A program made the translations under genes and the position numbers. From assembly GCA_030411725.1 (NCBI GenBank), contig MU839836.1, forward strand, positions 558,001-622,000: 64,000 nucleotides of DNA, read 5' to 3'. The DNA is from Echria macrotheca. Its lineage: Eukaryota > Ascomycota > Sordariomycetes > Sordariales > Schizotheciaceae. Positions 22,861-34,100 of the stretch are shown piece after piece (position 1 is the stretch's first letter; each line of letters begins with the position of its first letter). A model generated the notes under the pieces. That model searched no databases, was not told the origin of the DNA, and was given only the letters and a program-made list of their open reading frames with translations.

Positions 22861-24849
22861 TTATACAATCTTGAGTTCCTCCTCGTTCTCGGGGAATAGC
22901 TTGCCCATTTCATCACCAAGTCCTAGCCAAGAGACTGCCATACCAACCCTCTCAAAGGCACCGCTTACCTCCTTGGAGGGGAGCAGAAGTAAAGCATAGG
23001 ATATGTGATAGCCACCCGTTTCAGACACCCGGTTATGGCCGAGAAACAACACAGTCAAGGTCGGAAAGACGAGTGGATTAACCGATAGATCCCAACATAA
23101 ACGCATGTCCGCGGAGTGCTTGTACGCAGCTGGTGTATTGAACCCCGCCGTAATGACCGGACAGCGCAGGACTTTCCCGCGCAGAATGAGATAGCCGCTC
23201 TTGACGGCACCAGTGTCGTCAAGCCCCGCCGGCTCACAATGGGCGTCCACAACAACGGCTAGGCGGGTTGTAATCCTGTGTTTATACAGTGGATACTCGA
23301 ACTCGACACCACCCTTGCTTCCCACTCCATCAACGGAATCTAGGGAAAAGGGGGACCAAGACGGGGCGCGGTAGTCGGCGGCACGCTTACATTCAAAACG
23401 TGTAATAACTGTCCAGACCAGAGATTCCACGATATCCTTCTCCCAGAACCCGGCAAGATTCTTCCCGTGCCCGAGTGCCTGCCACGACTTGATCAGCCCG
23501 GATAGGGCTGGAAGTCGATCGGATTCGCGCGTCAGCTTGAGGGCGGAATAACGGGCCAGGAGACAGCGCCAGAAGTGGAACTTGTCGTACGGGGAAATTT
23601 CCAGACCCTTCGGCATGGTAAGCTGGGCTCTCCGAAACAGCCCTCCGGATGTTTCCATTCCATCCGTAGTGTTATCCACCTCCATGCATTCGCACTTGAG
23701 ACACTCGACGCACTCCCACATCATCTCGTCCTTGGTGAAATGAACGATCCTCCTAGCGAGCAAGTTCTCTTGCAAGGCCCATGCTCGGCCGGCCAACGGA
23801 GACTGTCCAAGAGCGCTGTGATGTCTCCTTGTGCAATGGTTATCCCAAAGCTGCTTGACATACACGCACGAGACGTCTTGGTCGCGAGGGTTCTGAATTC
23901 GGGCTATCTTGGTCAAGCTCCTCTGGTTTAGCGACTTCCGCCCAAGGACTTGCCACGGCAAGCGGTCCTCATGGGTAATAGGGTCACGGTCCAGGAAGCC
24001 AACAGTAGAGTCTTTGGCCCGCGATGCTGCCAGAACGAGGTAGGCGCTGTTATATATCTCAGCCATACGCGATGACTGTGTTTGCCAGTCCTCGGTGCTA
24101 TCCTGGAGAATGCATAGCGAGTCAATCCACAGATATCGCAGACCAATGGCCCGGGTGACCGCCACGGCGTCTTGGAAGCTTTTTGGTAGATCATTGTGAT
24201 CTACTCTTTGCTCCATATCGCGTATGTTGAGTGTCGTTGTTTGGATCATAGCCGTATCTCCCCAACAGTGGCTGAGTGCCACGTATTGCCCGACATCGCC
24301 TGCCGAGCATACACGCAGAAAGATGTTGTTGGAGTCGAAAACATCGAGAACACGTGTTGGGAGTCTGGTAGAGGCCGCAGAACATTTCCTATGGGTCAAG
24401 TTGCAGCTGTCAAGCCAAGACTGCAATATCGGAGCGTATTCAGCCCGACGCGAGTCAAGCTGCGAGACTCTGGTGACACAAACGTAGTGCCAAGGTGGTG
24501 GAGACGATCCAACCTTGTAGACGAGCTGAATGTTGGTAGGTAAACCCTTGACGATGAAAACAATCCCCGCTGAGCCAGGAGCAAGAGTGAGGAGCATAAT
24601 TTCATCGTGATCGCTCAAGCTGTGATATACAAGAAGACACTTGTAGCATCCCCTGAGCGCGGATTCTCGGACTGAGTAGTGAGAACTCCATGATTCTACA
24701 TTGGACGGTAGTCGCGTCGGGCCAGTGCTTTCTTGCGGCGGGTTGACGGCCTGGCAGATTCCGTCGCAGGGCTGTTCGGTCTCGGGCCAAGTGAAATCCA
24801 GAACGCCGTCCTCGGCTTCCCGGAGAATTTTCTCGATAGTCGACTCCAT
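22861..24849 (-). CDS. HET-domain (heterokaryon incompatibility) protein
   Basis: Intronless 662-residue protein. The HET domain begins near residue 185 with YVALSHCWG and continues LPKSFQDAVAVTRAIGLRYLWIDSLCI. It then gives DWQTQSSRMAEIYNSAYLVLAAS and GFLDRDP, all three conserved HET blocks. The C-terminal 300 residues have no recognisable domain. HET domains trigger cell death on allorecognition in filamentous fungi (family knowledge). It is convergent with the P450. The absence of stops and the intact motifs argue for a functional gene, unlike the HET relic at 53255. Confidence 0.9.
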   Translation of the reverse strand: MESTIEKILREAEDGVLDFTWPETEQPCDGICQAVNPPQESTGPTRLPSNVESWSSHYSVRESALRGCYKCLLVYHSLSDHDEIMLLTLAPGSAGIVFIVKGLPTNIQLVYKVGSSPPPWHYVCVTRVSQLDSRRAEYAPILQSWLDSCNLTHRKCSAASTRLPTRVLDVFDSNNIFLRVCSAGDVGQYVALSHCWGDTAMIQTTTLNIRDMEQRVDHNDLPKSFQDAVAVTRAIGLRYLWIDSLCILQDSTEDWQTQSSRMAEIYNSAYLVLAASRAKDSTVGFLDRDPITHEDRLPWQVLGRKSLNQRSLTKIARIQNPRDQDVSCVYVKQLWDNHCTRRHHSALGQSPLAGRAWALQENLLARRIVHFTKDEMMWECVECLKCECMEVDNTTDGMETSGGLFRRAQLTMPKGLEISPYDKFHFWRCLLARYSALKLTRESDRLPALSGLIKSWQALGHGKNLAGFWEKDIVESLVWTVITRFECKRAADYRAPSWSPFSLDSVDGVGSKGGVEFEYPLYKHRITTRLAVVVDAHCEPAGLDDTGAVKSGYLILRGKVLRCPVITAGFNTPAAYKHSADMRLCWDLSVNPLVFPTLTVLFLGHNRVSETGGYHISYALLLLPSKEVSGAFERVGMAVSWLGLGDEMGKLFPENEEELKIV

Positions 24850-25321
24850 TATGCATGGGAAATTGTGGGCGGAAGATGATGTTCAAAATGATGATCGCGC
24901 GACCGAGCCTGACGAGAGCCCGACGTTGAACCATTCAACGTTCCTGAAAATGCTCAGCTGCACGTGCACCGCTCGAGGTCTGCCTGCCGCGACCGCTTAT
25001 CATTGCATCAAAAGCACTCACGCTAGAATTCCGGAGGCCCAATCATGCCTGCCTGATAACGGAAGCTGCCTCTGAATGGCCATCATTTAGCCCCTGCACT
25101 TTCCTCACCGGTTGCAAATCGGCACCATGATGCATCCCTCACTGTCCTGGATTCAGTCGTGACAGTCCGCATTTTTAATGTCTAACAGAACAGACTTGTC
25201 TAACAGAACAGACTGAAACTTCAAGCATAATGATTACGCTAACATGCAAGCCCTCGCAGCCGTGAAAAGGATTCCTAAGAGTCCACCGACCCGTTCACGT
25301 CAGAATCCGTTACAGAATCCG
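24850..25321. repeat. intergenic with short tandem duplications
   Basis: Two copies of TCTAACAGAACAGACT (25181 and 25199, 18-bp period) are visible, and two of CAGAATCCGTTA (25301 and 25313) that run into the old 3' end of copy C. Otherwise no gene is seen. Confidence 0.5.
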
Positions 25322-25373
25322 TTATGTCCCAAACATTGAATCCAAGTCGTTGCTCATCTCCTGGCTGACCGCC

Positions 25374-25914
25374 TCAATATCCCTCGGGAATTGCTTGCCC
25401 ATGAATTCCTTGTCCATCTGGTGTGTATAGTACGCCCGATAGGTAAGTAAGAGACTTCGAAGTGAACTCGGGCCTTGGGAGCCGGTAGTCGTATTTCTGA
25501 GGCAGATCGTCGAGCTTTCCTATAGTTATTAGGTGGAGGTCAGTAAAACACGGCACGCATGAGTAAAATGAAGAAAAACAACAAAGCCTTACCGAACTTG
25601 CCGTACAGGAACCAATACGACATGAAGTCAAAGCAGGCGGTCGTGACGTCTCCCGGCCAGACCTCCCTGGAGAGCAGCTCGTCGCACGTGTACAGTTTCA
25701 TCAGTTTGAGTTGTATCTTGGCATCACCAATGTCCGGGATGCCGAAACCTCCACTGGAAGCGGGGAGGAGCATCATTTGTAGGACTTCGGCTTTGTATTG
25801 AGCCAAAGTTTTGCGTTCGTCATTCTCGTCATTCTCGTCACTCTCGTCACTCTCAGATCCTACCATCGGGGTAAAGGAGAGCAGCGAGTCGATTATGCCG
25901 AGGATCATTTCCAT
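25374..25914 (-). CDS. orphan two-exon family protein, copy C (frameshifted C-terminus)
   Basis: Third member of the unrecognised family. Exon 1 (25593-25914) has an acidic SDESDENDENDE stretch, GGFGIPD, LYTCDELLSRE, PGDVTTACFD and YWFLYGKFG. A 73-nt intron (25520-25592) splits the same Gly codon as in copies A and B, and exon 2 starts KLDDLPQKYDYRLP. As read, it stops at 25374 (155 residues). A 4-bp gtaa duplication near 25443-25450, absent from copy A, shifts the frame. The unshifted frame continues with the conserved YYTHQ stretch to TAA at 25322. The upstream ATG at 26013-26016 is an alternative start. It may be a truncated or dying copy. Confidence 0.6.
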
Positions 25915-26007
25915 GGTGGGCGGGACGTCAGATGTTGAACTTTGGGTGCCGCGGGAAGAGATTCGGAGTGGAGCAGATCTTGCAAGTAACTTGAAGAATA
26001 GGAAAAT

Positions 26008-26104
26008 GCTCATCATCCACCGACTTCCTCACAAGTCACTGTCCCATAAAGAATGGGAAAGTGCTCATCAGCCACCGACTTCCTCACCAAATCACTTTCC
26101 CATA
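26008..26104. repeat. 55-bp tandem duplication upstream of copy C
   Basis: GCTCATCA-CCACCGACTTCCTCAC followed by a CCCATA end occurs at 26008 and again at 26063, with a few substitutions. The duplication overlaps the alternative start region of copy C, so it may alter its promoter or leader. Confidence 0.65.
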
Positions 26105-26367
26105 CCCGAGAGACACATTAGTCATTCCAAAGTCCAAACTAGCTAAATTCCCCGATAGTTACAAATGAACAGCCGCGCGGCATGCGCTGGTATATATGAG
26201 GTGTTGATACAAAGGAGACTCGTATGGTTTGTCTGGCACCAAAGCCGCATTGCCCTCAGACGATTTCTGCCTCGTCATGATATCCCTTTTCCCTTGAGGG
26301 CGCCTTCCCTTGATGATTTTCCATTATGCATCAGACAGATCGAAACTGCCGGGCCACTGACTGATGA

Positions 26368-27063
26368 TTAGTGTGCCGTGGCCGTCGCAGCAGGAGGAGC
26401 CTTCTCAAACGTCCCCGTTGAAGGCCTCCTCCCCCCGTCATGTCCCTGCTCCTGACCGAAATGCTGCTGCCAATGCCTCGACACCTTGGACATGGCCGAC
26501 CGGATCCGCGACGGCCTCCGCTGCTGCTGATGCCCGAGCGGCGTCAGATCCGTCTGCGACAGCGTCTTCCTCAACCCCGACATCGAAATGATGTGGCCGA
26601 GCTTGCGATTACGCAGCGGCGGCAGCGGCGAGCCCCCGGGTTGTGATGATTCCTCGTCATCGTCGGAACGGTCCCACCCCGACACGGCGCGCGACTTGGG
26701 CACAGACATGGTGATGGCGACGTAGCTGCCGTCCTTGGGATGGCTGCGGGCCACGTGGTGCACACTGTCGGACGAGTTTTTGGCGCTGCTGGCCGGGGGT
26801 GTTGTGGGTGCTGTCTGCGAGTGTTCGTCGTAGACCTCGACGCTCCCCGAGGCGGTCCCGTTGTTGACGAGCACGACACTGTCGCCGACGGCGGTGCTCC
26901 CAGCGCTGGTGTACGTGTCGACCTCGCTGTGCCAGGTGCTTGCCGGCCGGGCGGGGATGCTGGGCGGTGTTGAGGGTCGCGCTACTGCGGTAGATGGGAG
27001 GTCGTTGCACGACATCATCAGACCCATCAGGGTCGGCGGTGCTTCTAGCGCATGGCTAGCCAT
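26368..27063 (-). CDS. hypothetical low-complexity protein
   Basis: 231-residue single-exon ORF of unknown family. It is Ser/Pro/Thr/Ala-rich, predicted disordered, with an acidic patch (DRSDDDEESS, about residue 134). A basic C-terminal half follows, containing RNRKLGHIISMSGLRKTLSQTDLTPLG-type sequence written here in part, then QQQRRPSRIRSAMSKVSRHW. No signal peptide or membrane segment is seen. Codon use is GC3-rich like its neighbours, and the frame is open from a good ATG context, which supports a real gene. I could not assign a function. Confidence 0.55.
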   Translation of the reverse strand: MASHALEAPPTLMGLMMSCNDLPSTAVARPSTPPSIPARPASTWHSEVDTYTSAGSTAVGDSVVLVNNGTASGSVEVYDEHSQTAPTTPPASSAKNSSDSVHHVARSHPKDGSYVAITMSVPKSRAVSGWDRSDDDEESSQPGGSPLPPLRNRKLGHIISMSGLRKTLSQTDLTPLGHQQQRRPSRIRSAMSKVSRHWQQHFGQEQGHDGGRRPSTGTFEKAPPAATATAH

Positions 27064-28353
27064 GTTGTGTATGTGTGGTGTGATTGTTTGGTTGCGGGCA
27101 GGCGCGTCAATCCCCCCTCCTCCTCCACCGCGACGGTCCGAAGGTCAAGTCCGGTAGACTAAAAGTGGCTTTACAGGGCGACTCTGTGAGAGGTACCGGT
27201 GGAATGGTCTTGGCGATGAAAGGGTCACGGCAAGCAACTGCAAATCTGCTTTTCTTTTGTTTGATGAGGGAAGGGAGGGGGAGGATTGCCGAGATGAAGC
27301 TGTTGTCATCGAGCTCAGCTCTGGGGACAGTCCGGTGGGTTAGGGTACTTGGGGGGGCGGGCAGATGCGAACTGCAGGGGATCCGGCGGCGTGTAGCCCG
27401 TTTCAACCAATCAACCCCCGCGCCCGTTCGAGTTTGGCTCCCTGCCCGACTCGGACGCGTCCACGTCGCTCGGGCGTCATCCGCTGGGCGCAGACGCTCT
27501 GCCAGCTGCCAATCCGCGGCCCGTTTGCCATGTTTCGGCCCCTTCTCCGATGCCAGCTGTTTTCCCAGCCTTGTGCATTCATTCGCCACTGAAAGCTTGT
27601 TTTCAATCCAACCGGGGTTTGTGTCGTCTGAAATCAAGCCGAGCCGGATTTTATCTTATCTTGACATGGAATTCCCGCCTTGCATCCGGGCTTGGCAACA
27701 GACAACAAATGCCGGACAACAACGGACCTGTATGAGCTGGCGATCAACCTGGAAGTTGGCCCGCCCGAGGCAAAGTAAGTATGGCCGACTCTCTCTGGAG
27801 TTGAGGGCGAGTTGTGACAACAGGAGGAGGCTTGTCTGATCATTGATGTGTTGCGCATGAGCCCACTGGGATGGGTATTTCGATGACAACCTCGGATTTC
27901 ATGGATGCTTGTTAACTAGCATGACGCCAGGACATTGCAGGGCTCCAGACTGTCATGCAGCTTCCAGAAAATGTTTTGTTCCGACCCGTTAACCGCAATA
28001 TCTGTTAACTTTTACCCCTTTTCCAGCTTTGCTGGGGGATAAAACTACTGTTGGAGGCGGAAACACTCTGTTGCCACACTCAAATCGCTTACAACAAGTC
28101 TGTTGGAAAGGGGTGCCCCGCTGCATTGTGGTTGCCCGAGTGGTGGAACTCAAACTGAGTTGCCCACTACACTAGACAACAACAGGAACAGCTTCTTTGA
28201 AAAGCTGCATGACGATGCTAGGGAGAGCGCCGTCGACAACAATTCGAAGCCCAGGCTCGAAAAGGGGGACTCCACACCCCGGAGGCAACCATAGACGCCT
28301 AGCAAATATGTGGATCAAGCTGCCTTTTAAATCTAACGTAACGTGACATTGAT
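27064..28353. other. intergenic, no supported gene
   Basis: 1.3 kb between two minus-strand genes. Frames at 27084-27839 (plus) and 27107-27637 (minus) are open but have no domain and overlap the promoter of the 26368 gene. Nothing else is seen. Confidence 0.4.
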
Positions 28354-29696
28354 CTAGCACACTTGCTGAAACACATTCTTTTCCAACCCCGCCGCGTCGG
28401 TTGGGATCCACTTGAGCGCCGTCAGATGGCTGTACGTCCAGCGCGGATCATTCAACTCCGTTTTCCACGTCCAATACACCCACCCGGCGATCCCCGGCTT
28501 CTCGTACAGCTGCTGCTGCGCCGTGAACCACCGCGAGAAGAAGGCCTGGTTGCTCGGCCAGTCGACATCGGACACCAAGCTCCACTCGCCGACGATCTTG
28601 AAGTCCTCGCCCGCCTCGGTCCGGTCATCGGTACACGCGCTGTTCATGAGCTTCGACTGGTCCGACTGCCCGAAGCCGATGTAGTTGTGGTCATCAAACG
28701 CGGTTGTCGCGTCGCCGGCCACCACGGCGGACGATCGAGGGTCGCCAGACAGCCACTTGCCGTCCATGAACATGACATGCAGTGCGTCGCCGCCCGATAC
28801 ACCCAGCGACGATTCGGCTGCGCGAACGGCCTGTAGCGCGGCTGGGTAGTATGTCTGCGTGAGCCCTGGCTCCTCACCCGGAGCCGGGTAGCGGCCTGAG
28901 GGGTCATGCCGCGAGACAGGCTCATTGAGGACCTCGATCATGCCGACAGCCGCGCGGTACGAGGGAGTGCTGTGAATGCGACGCGTCATCCAGTCGAGCC
29001 ACTTCTCGGCACGCCCAAAGTTGTAGTCATTGAAGAAACCGGCGGGTTTGTTGTTCTGTCCGGTGAACGGATCCTCCTGCTGGCCGCCCGGCGCACCGTG
29101 CAGGTCCATGATGACATAGATCCCGAGGTCGGCACACTTTTGGATGACGGCGTCAAGCGCGGCGAGCATCGGGGCCGGGTCGGCGAAGGGCTCGGAGGAC
29201 TTGTCGACGATGTCGGCGAAGGACCAGTAGCCGATGGGAATACGAATCGTGTTGAGGCCCACATCGTGCACCGACTGCACCGTGTCGGGCGTGATCCACG
29301 TCTGCCAGTGTTTGGCGAAGGCGGCGTTGCCGGCCGCCCGGTTGTTCTTGTAGTTGGTCAACATGCAGTCGAACTCGGATGCGGCGTACTGTCCAGAAGA
29401 GCAGCCGGTGCCGCAGCCCATGTTCTAAACGGTTAGCATTCGGAACGCCGGGGAGAGAAGAGAGGGGGGCTCACAGCAGTCCACTCGTTACACATCATCC
29501 ACGGCTCCGAGATGAGCCAGCCGCCAAAGTTGACGCCGCGGATCTTGGTGACGCCCGAGGGGAGCTTGGGATCCCAGCGCTTGCCCAGCTGTTCGAAACG
29601 GGCGCTGATGTTGAAGGCCGGAAGATGCCGCTCATGGGGGAGCCAGGCATGGGCGAGCCCCGCGAGGAGGCCAGCTGAAAGGACCGAAGAACGCAT
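28354..29696 (-). CDS. secreted GH5_9 exo-beta-1,3-glucanase
   Basis: 430-residue enzyme that releases glucose from beta-1,3-glucan, used in fungal wall remodelling or mycoparasitic digestion (family knowledge). Exon 1 (29475-29696) has signal peptide MRSSVLSAGLLAGLAHA and RGVNFGGWLISEPWM. An intron at 29425-29474 (50 nt) follows, and exon 2 opens NMGCGTGC and SEFDCML. The acid/base is E242 in VLNEP and the nucleophile is E354 in VGEWS. YIGFGQSDQ and the WVYWTWKTEL substrate-cleft stretch are present. Length is usual for secreted exoglucanases, and no GPI or CBM is seen. Confidence 0.88.
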
Positions 29697-31190
29697 CGTG
29701 ATTGCTGTGAGATTCCAAGCGCAACGTTTGCGCGAGCTGGGCCCTCGGTGTTTTAATTCTTTTCAGCTTTCGTGCCGTTCCGCCGGGACGGAGCGGCGAT
29801 AAACCCGGGCTGGAGCCGGAAGGTGTTCCCCCAGCTAGGCTGCTGCATTTCTGAGATTGGGGCGAGATTGGATGACGATCAATAAGCTCTGTCAGCAGCT
29901 GGGTAACCATCCGGGTACGGCTGATTAACGTTACGATTGGGTTGCAACATGCGACCCCACTGTACGATCACCTGGTTTCCCCTGTCAGCAGCACTGTTTC
30001 GGTCCGTCCCGTGGCGAGAATGGCGATATGATTTGAGGCAACACGGGTAGGCTACAATGCACCGGCCTGCAAGGTGTAACTATGCGTGTAAAAATAGACT
30101 AATCATTCTCCTTTAACTGTGTGCCTTGGTTACTGCTGTGGTTGGTGGTTGGCTGGTAACGCCGATGTCGTCAAGTTAAGCTTACCGGACACTGTTGCCA
30201 AGTCCTCACCCCGCCGGGGAGGCCCTGAAACACGGTCGCGAGCGATCCCACTGAAAGAGCTGGCATCACCATGGGTTCAACGCAAGAAATATCGGCGTAT
30301 CGGGTTACTGGACGGGCAGTCAAATCAGGCGATTTCGATATTCCTGTCAAGGCGGACGACGCGGAGAACATGAAGCGGGCATTCGATCTCTAATACGTTG
30401 TAATCCGTATCGGCGCTTTCGTCGGTGCTGCCGTTGTGTTAGGTCTAAATCCCTCGACAATTTCAGGTTGTGTGGGTTCATCAGGCTCTGGAGGGCCTGT
30501 GCGTATCGCTGATAAGCGCCTTGCCGCCTGTTTGCTCTTCAGCTTGTCGAATTTGGATGAGCAACGCGAGCTTTCCCATCAAGACATTTTGCGTAGTTTA
30601 TTGCTTTAAGTCTTACCATAATCGCATCCAGACTTGGGAAGTTATTGCTGGCTATCGAATAGCCCGAATATATCGTTCTAACGACTAACGCAAGATCTCG
30701 GTTAATAAGTCGATAAACTACGCATCCCTCGGCATCTAGAGCCTGGTGCCAGATCCTTCCTCTGAACCCCGCAATATTCGTCAACAGAGCCTCCTTCCGC
30801 CATTTCCGAGACAAACCCGCGCGTCTTCGCTCAGCTGAAAATGGAAATCTTCAATTGCCGGGCCTGTGCGCTCAATATTGGCCAGAACGAGGAGAAGGCT
30901 CTCCGCCAGGAGACATCTCTGCCCAGACGCCAAGGAGTGGTGGTGTGCGAGCCTCACCTTAAATCGCATGAAGCTGAGCTCCAGCTCCATGCGCCACAGC
31001 GGCTCCAGACCAATTCGGGACCACAACAGGGGATATGGTGGGATTCTTGAAACTGGTTGGGTCGTACCGCAGCGCTAGACTGGTTCTAGGCCACGGTCAT
31101 GTGGGTGTGTATGAAAGCACTTAAGCTGCGCCTCGGTCTGGTTTTCGCGCGATTTCGACTTCCTACGGTTCGAAAGAAAGACAAGACGAT
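29697..31190. promoter_or_regulatory. divergent region between GH5_9 and NLR gene
   Basis: 1.5 kb with both promoters. A 69-codon plus frame at 30841 and some minus frames are open but unrecognised. No tRNA or repeat is seen. Confidence 0.4.
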
Positions 31191-34100
31191 ATGGACGCAG
31201 TCGTCGTGGGCGGCTTACCGCCTGCGCCTGCGCCGCAGCAGAGCGTCCCACTACATAGCGCCCCTGCTACATCTGCTACACCCGGGTAAGATAATCAATT
31301 CCCGAGGAATATCAACACTGACAAGGAACCAGGCTCACGGACGGCGTGATTGAAGCCTGGAAAGCACGTTGCGCTGCACTTGGGCAGGATGAACGCGACA
31401 AGTTTGAGTCTTTTGCCTGTGACGGGCTCGCCAGCTACATGGATATGCTCGCAAAGACATGTCAAGAGCATCGGACCGAGAGTCGCGCATTTCGGTTTCT
31501 CGACTGGTTCGAACCCCTTTTCACGGCTGTTGACCTTTTCATGCCGGCTGCGACGGTCGCCATCCAGGCGTACCCCAACCCGGGCTCCCTGATTCTTGGC
31601 GGTATCGTGGCCGCCCTAGATGCGACCAACCGGCTACGGGACTATCACCGGCTCACGGTCCAGCTGCTGGCGCGGATGGGCAGAAAGGCCAGCGTCCTTC
31701 AGGAATACGAGACGGTCGTGTACAAGTCCGACGAGCAGGTGCAGAAGGCCCTCATTGACGTCTACGGTGACATCCTGGAGTTTTGTCAGAAGGCTGTCAA
31801 GTTTGTGACGAAAAACAACAAAAAGATCATCAGGGTGAAAGGGTTCAAGATGATGCTTTTTCGAGACTTTGAGGCACAGCTGGGTTCGCTCGCCCAAGCG
31901 TTTCATGCTCACCTCGACCATCTTGAGACACTGGGAGCTCTTTGCGACAAGAAGCGATTGAAGGACCTCCACGACGAGCTCGTTGCCTCTCGTGATAAGA
32001 GAGCCAGCGAGGCCAGCGAGGGCCATAAAGAGCAGCTCCAGCGCCTCAATGCGACCATGGACCAGCTTCTGAAGAGAGAGAAGGACAGACAGATCCAGGA
32101 AGAGCAGCGAAGGAAGGAACAGCGTCGAAAATCATTGCTAGACTGGCTTTCTGCTATGAATTTTCTGGCACCGTACGACCGACGGTGCGAGGAGCATCTC
32201 GAGGGGACAGGTTCTTGGCTGCTGAACTCGAAAGCGTACACGGAATGGAAAACGAGTGAGAAATCCGATCTTCTCTGGGTCCGAGGAAAGCCCGGATGTG
32301 GAAAGAGTGTCCTCGCCGCAGTTACCATCACCGACCTCAAGCTAGAGGTCGAGCCGGACACGGCCCTCGGTTATGCCTTTTGTCGAAGGGACGAGGAGTC
32401 TTTTCAGGACCCGACCGGCATCTTCGGAGCCTTGGCAAGGCAAATCAGTGAACACACGCCGACCCTAGATCCCGTTCTGGACATGGAGAGCAGAGCGTAT
32501 TCCTCGGCCAGTCCCAGCCGAACGGCCATCAGACTGATCATTTCGTCAGCCATCAAGGCGTTCAAGCGGGTCTATCTTGTCGTCGATGCCTTGGACGAGT
32601 GCAGAGACAACGACCAGTTGGCAAAGGAGCTCCGGGACTTGGTAGAGAACAAGGGCCTTCCTCCTGTCAAGGTTATCGTCTTCAGCCGCAACGAATACAA
32701 GATCGAACAGCACCTCGGCGAGTACAAGCAAATCGAGCCCGACCAAGGAGCCAACGAGGAGGATCTCAAAGCATATATACAATCGCGATTCCCAAACGAC
32801 AAGAAGGCCGATGGGAAGAAGTCTGCCAACGCTGAGATCCGAGAGCAGTGCTTTCTCAAGGCGGATGGCATGTTCCTCTGGGTACAACTGCTCGCCGACA
32901 CTCTCCACAATTCACCCCTGCCCAAGAAAGAGAAGCTGAGGCTGATCAAAACCATTCCTCCTGGTCTCGACAGCATGTACGACCGTATCCTGGAAGGGAT
33001 ATGCAACCAGGTGGAGTACTCCAGGACGACGGCCTTTTCGGTTTTGCTCTGGGTCATGTACGCCTGGCGCCCTATGACTCGCACCGAGATGTTAGATGCC
33101 GTTGCCGACTACAGCGAAGCCACCAAGCTGGAGGATGCGACGCGACACGAAAAGGCTGAGCATTTGGTCTCTATATGTGCCAATTTGGTTTTCATCGACA
33201 AGGAAGGATCATTTCGTCTCTGCCACGAGTCCGTTCGTAGCCACTTGGAAAAGCTGGCGCCGGAGCCGAACCACCCCCTGTCAGAATTCCTCAAACGGAA
33301 AGAGAACATCCACCAACGGCTCGCCGAAATCTGTCTGAACTATCTGCTTCTCGAGGACTTTGAGCGGGGCGCGGCTCTCTCTTGGAGTGGGCTTTACAAG
33401 TTCGCTGAGAGAAAACCCTTCCTGTCTTACGCCTCCAATTGGGATGTCCACGTCAACAAGGAAAATGCATCGGCTCTCCACGATCTGATCATGAAGTGCG
33501 TCAACTCACAGCCACGCCGAGAGCTCTCGATGCAATTCAATCTCCTCGATCTGGACAGCCTGGGAACCATGGGGATCAGCTCATCGAACCTATGGAAGTA
33601 CAGCGGCACATCCAACCCTCTCCACCTTCTCGCTATATGTGGCTTGAAGTCGGTAGCTGAGAAGCTCCCGGATGTCGCGTCGATGGCTCTTGAGGAGGAT
33701 GGATCTGAGAGGACTCCTTTGGCGTACGTGGTGGCACGGCAGCACCAAGAAATGGCCCTCTGGCTCATCGAACAGATCCAGTCTTCACCCGACCACTCTC
33801 TGAGTGTAGCTCAGCAGCTCTCCGTCCTGCATTCGGCGGCTGAACTCGGTTGGGCGGATATTGTGGAGAAGCTCTTGTCTCGCAACGAAGATCTTGTGAA
33901 TCTGAAAATGAGCCCGGACGGCCAGACACCCCTCGGACGAGCAGCCATGGCGGGCAAGAAGGAAGTTGTCGAGGTGTTGCTCCGCCACGACGCTAATGTC
34001 AACCTAGCAGACGGTAAAGCCGACTACCCGCTGCTGCTTGCGGCGTCCTGCGGCCACACTAGTGTCGTTCATCTCCTACTGGCCCATGGCGCCGAGCCAA

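Noticed and set aside
27107..27637. 176-codon minus frame upstream of the low-complexity gene
   Set aside because: No domain; overlaps a plus frame equally open.
28120..28200. tRNA-like A-box (TGGTTGCCCGAGTGGTGG)
   Set aside because: No matching B-box (GGTTCGAATCC) or foldable T arm within tRNA distance.
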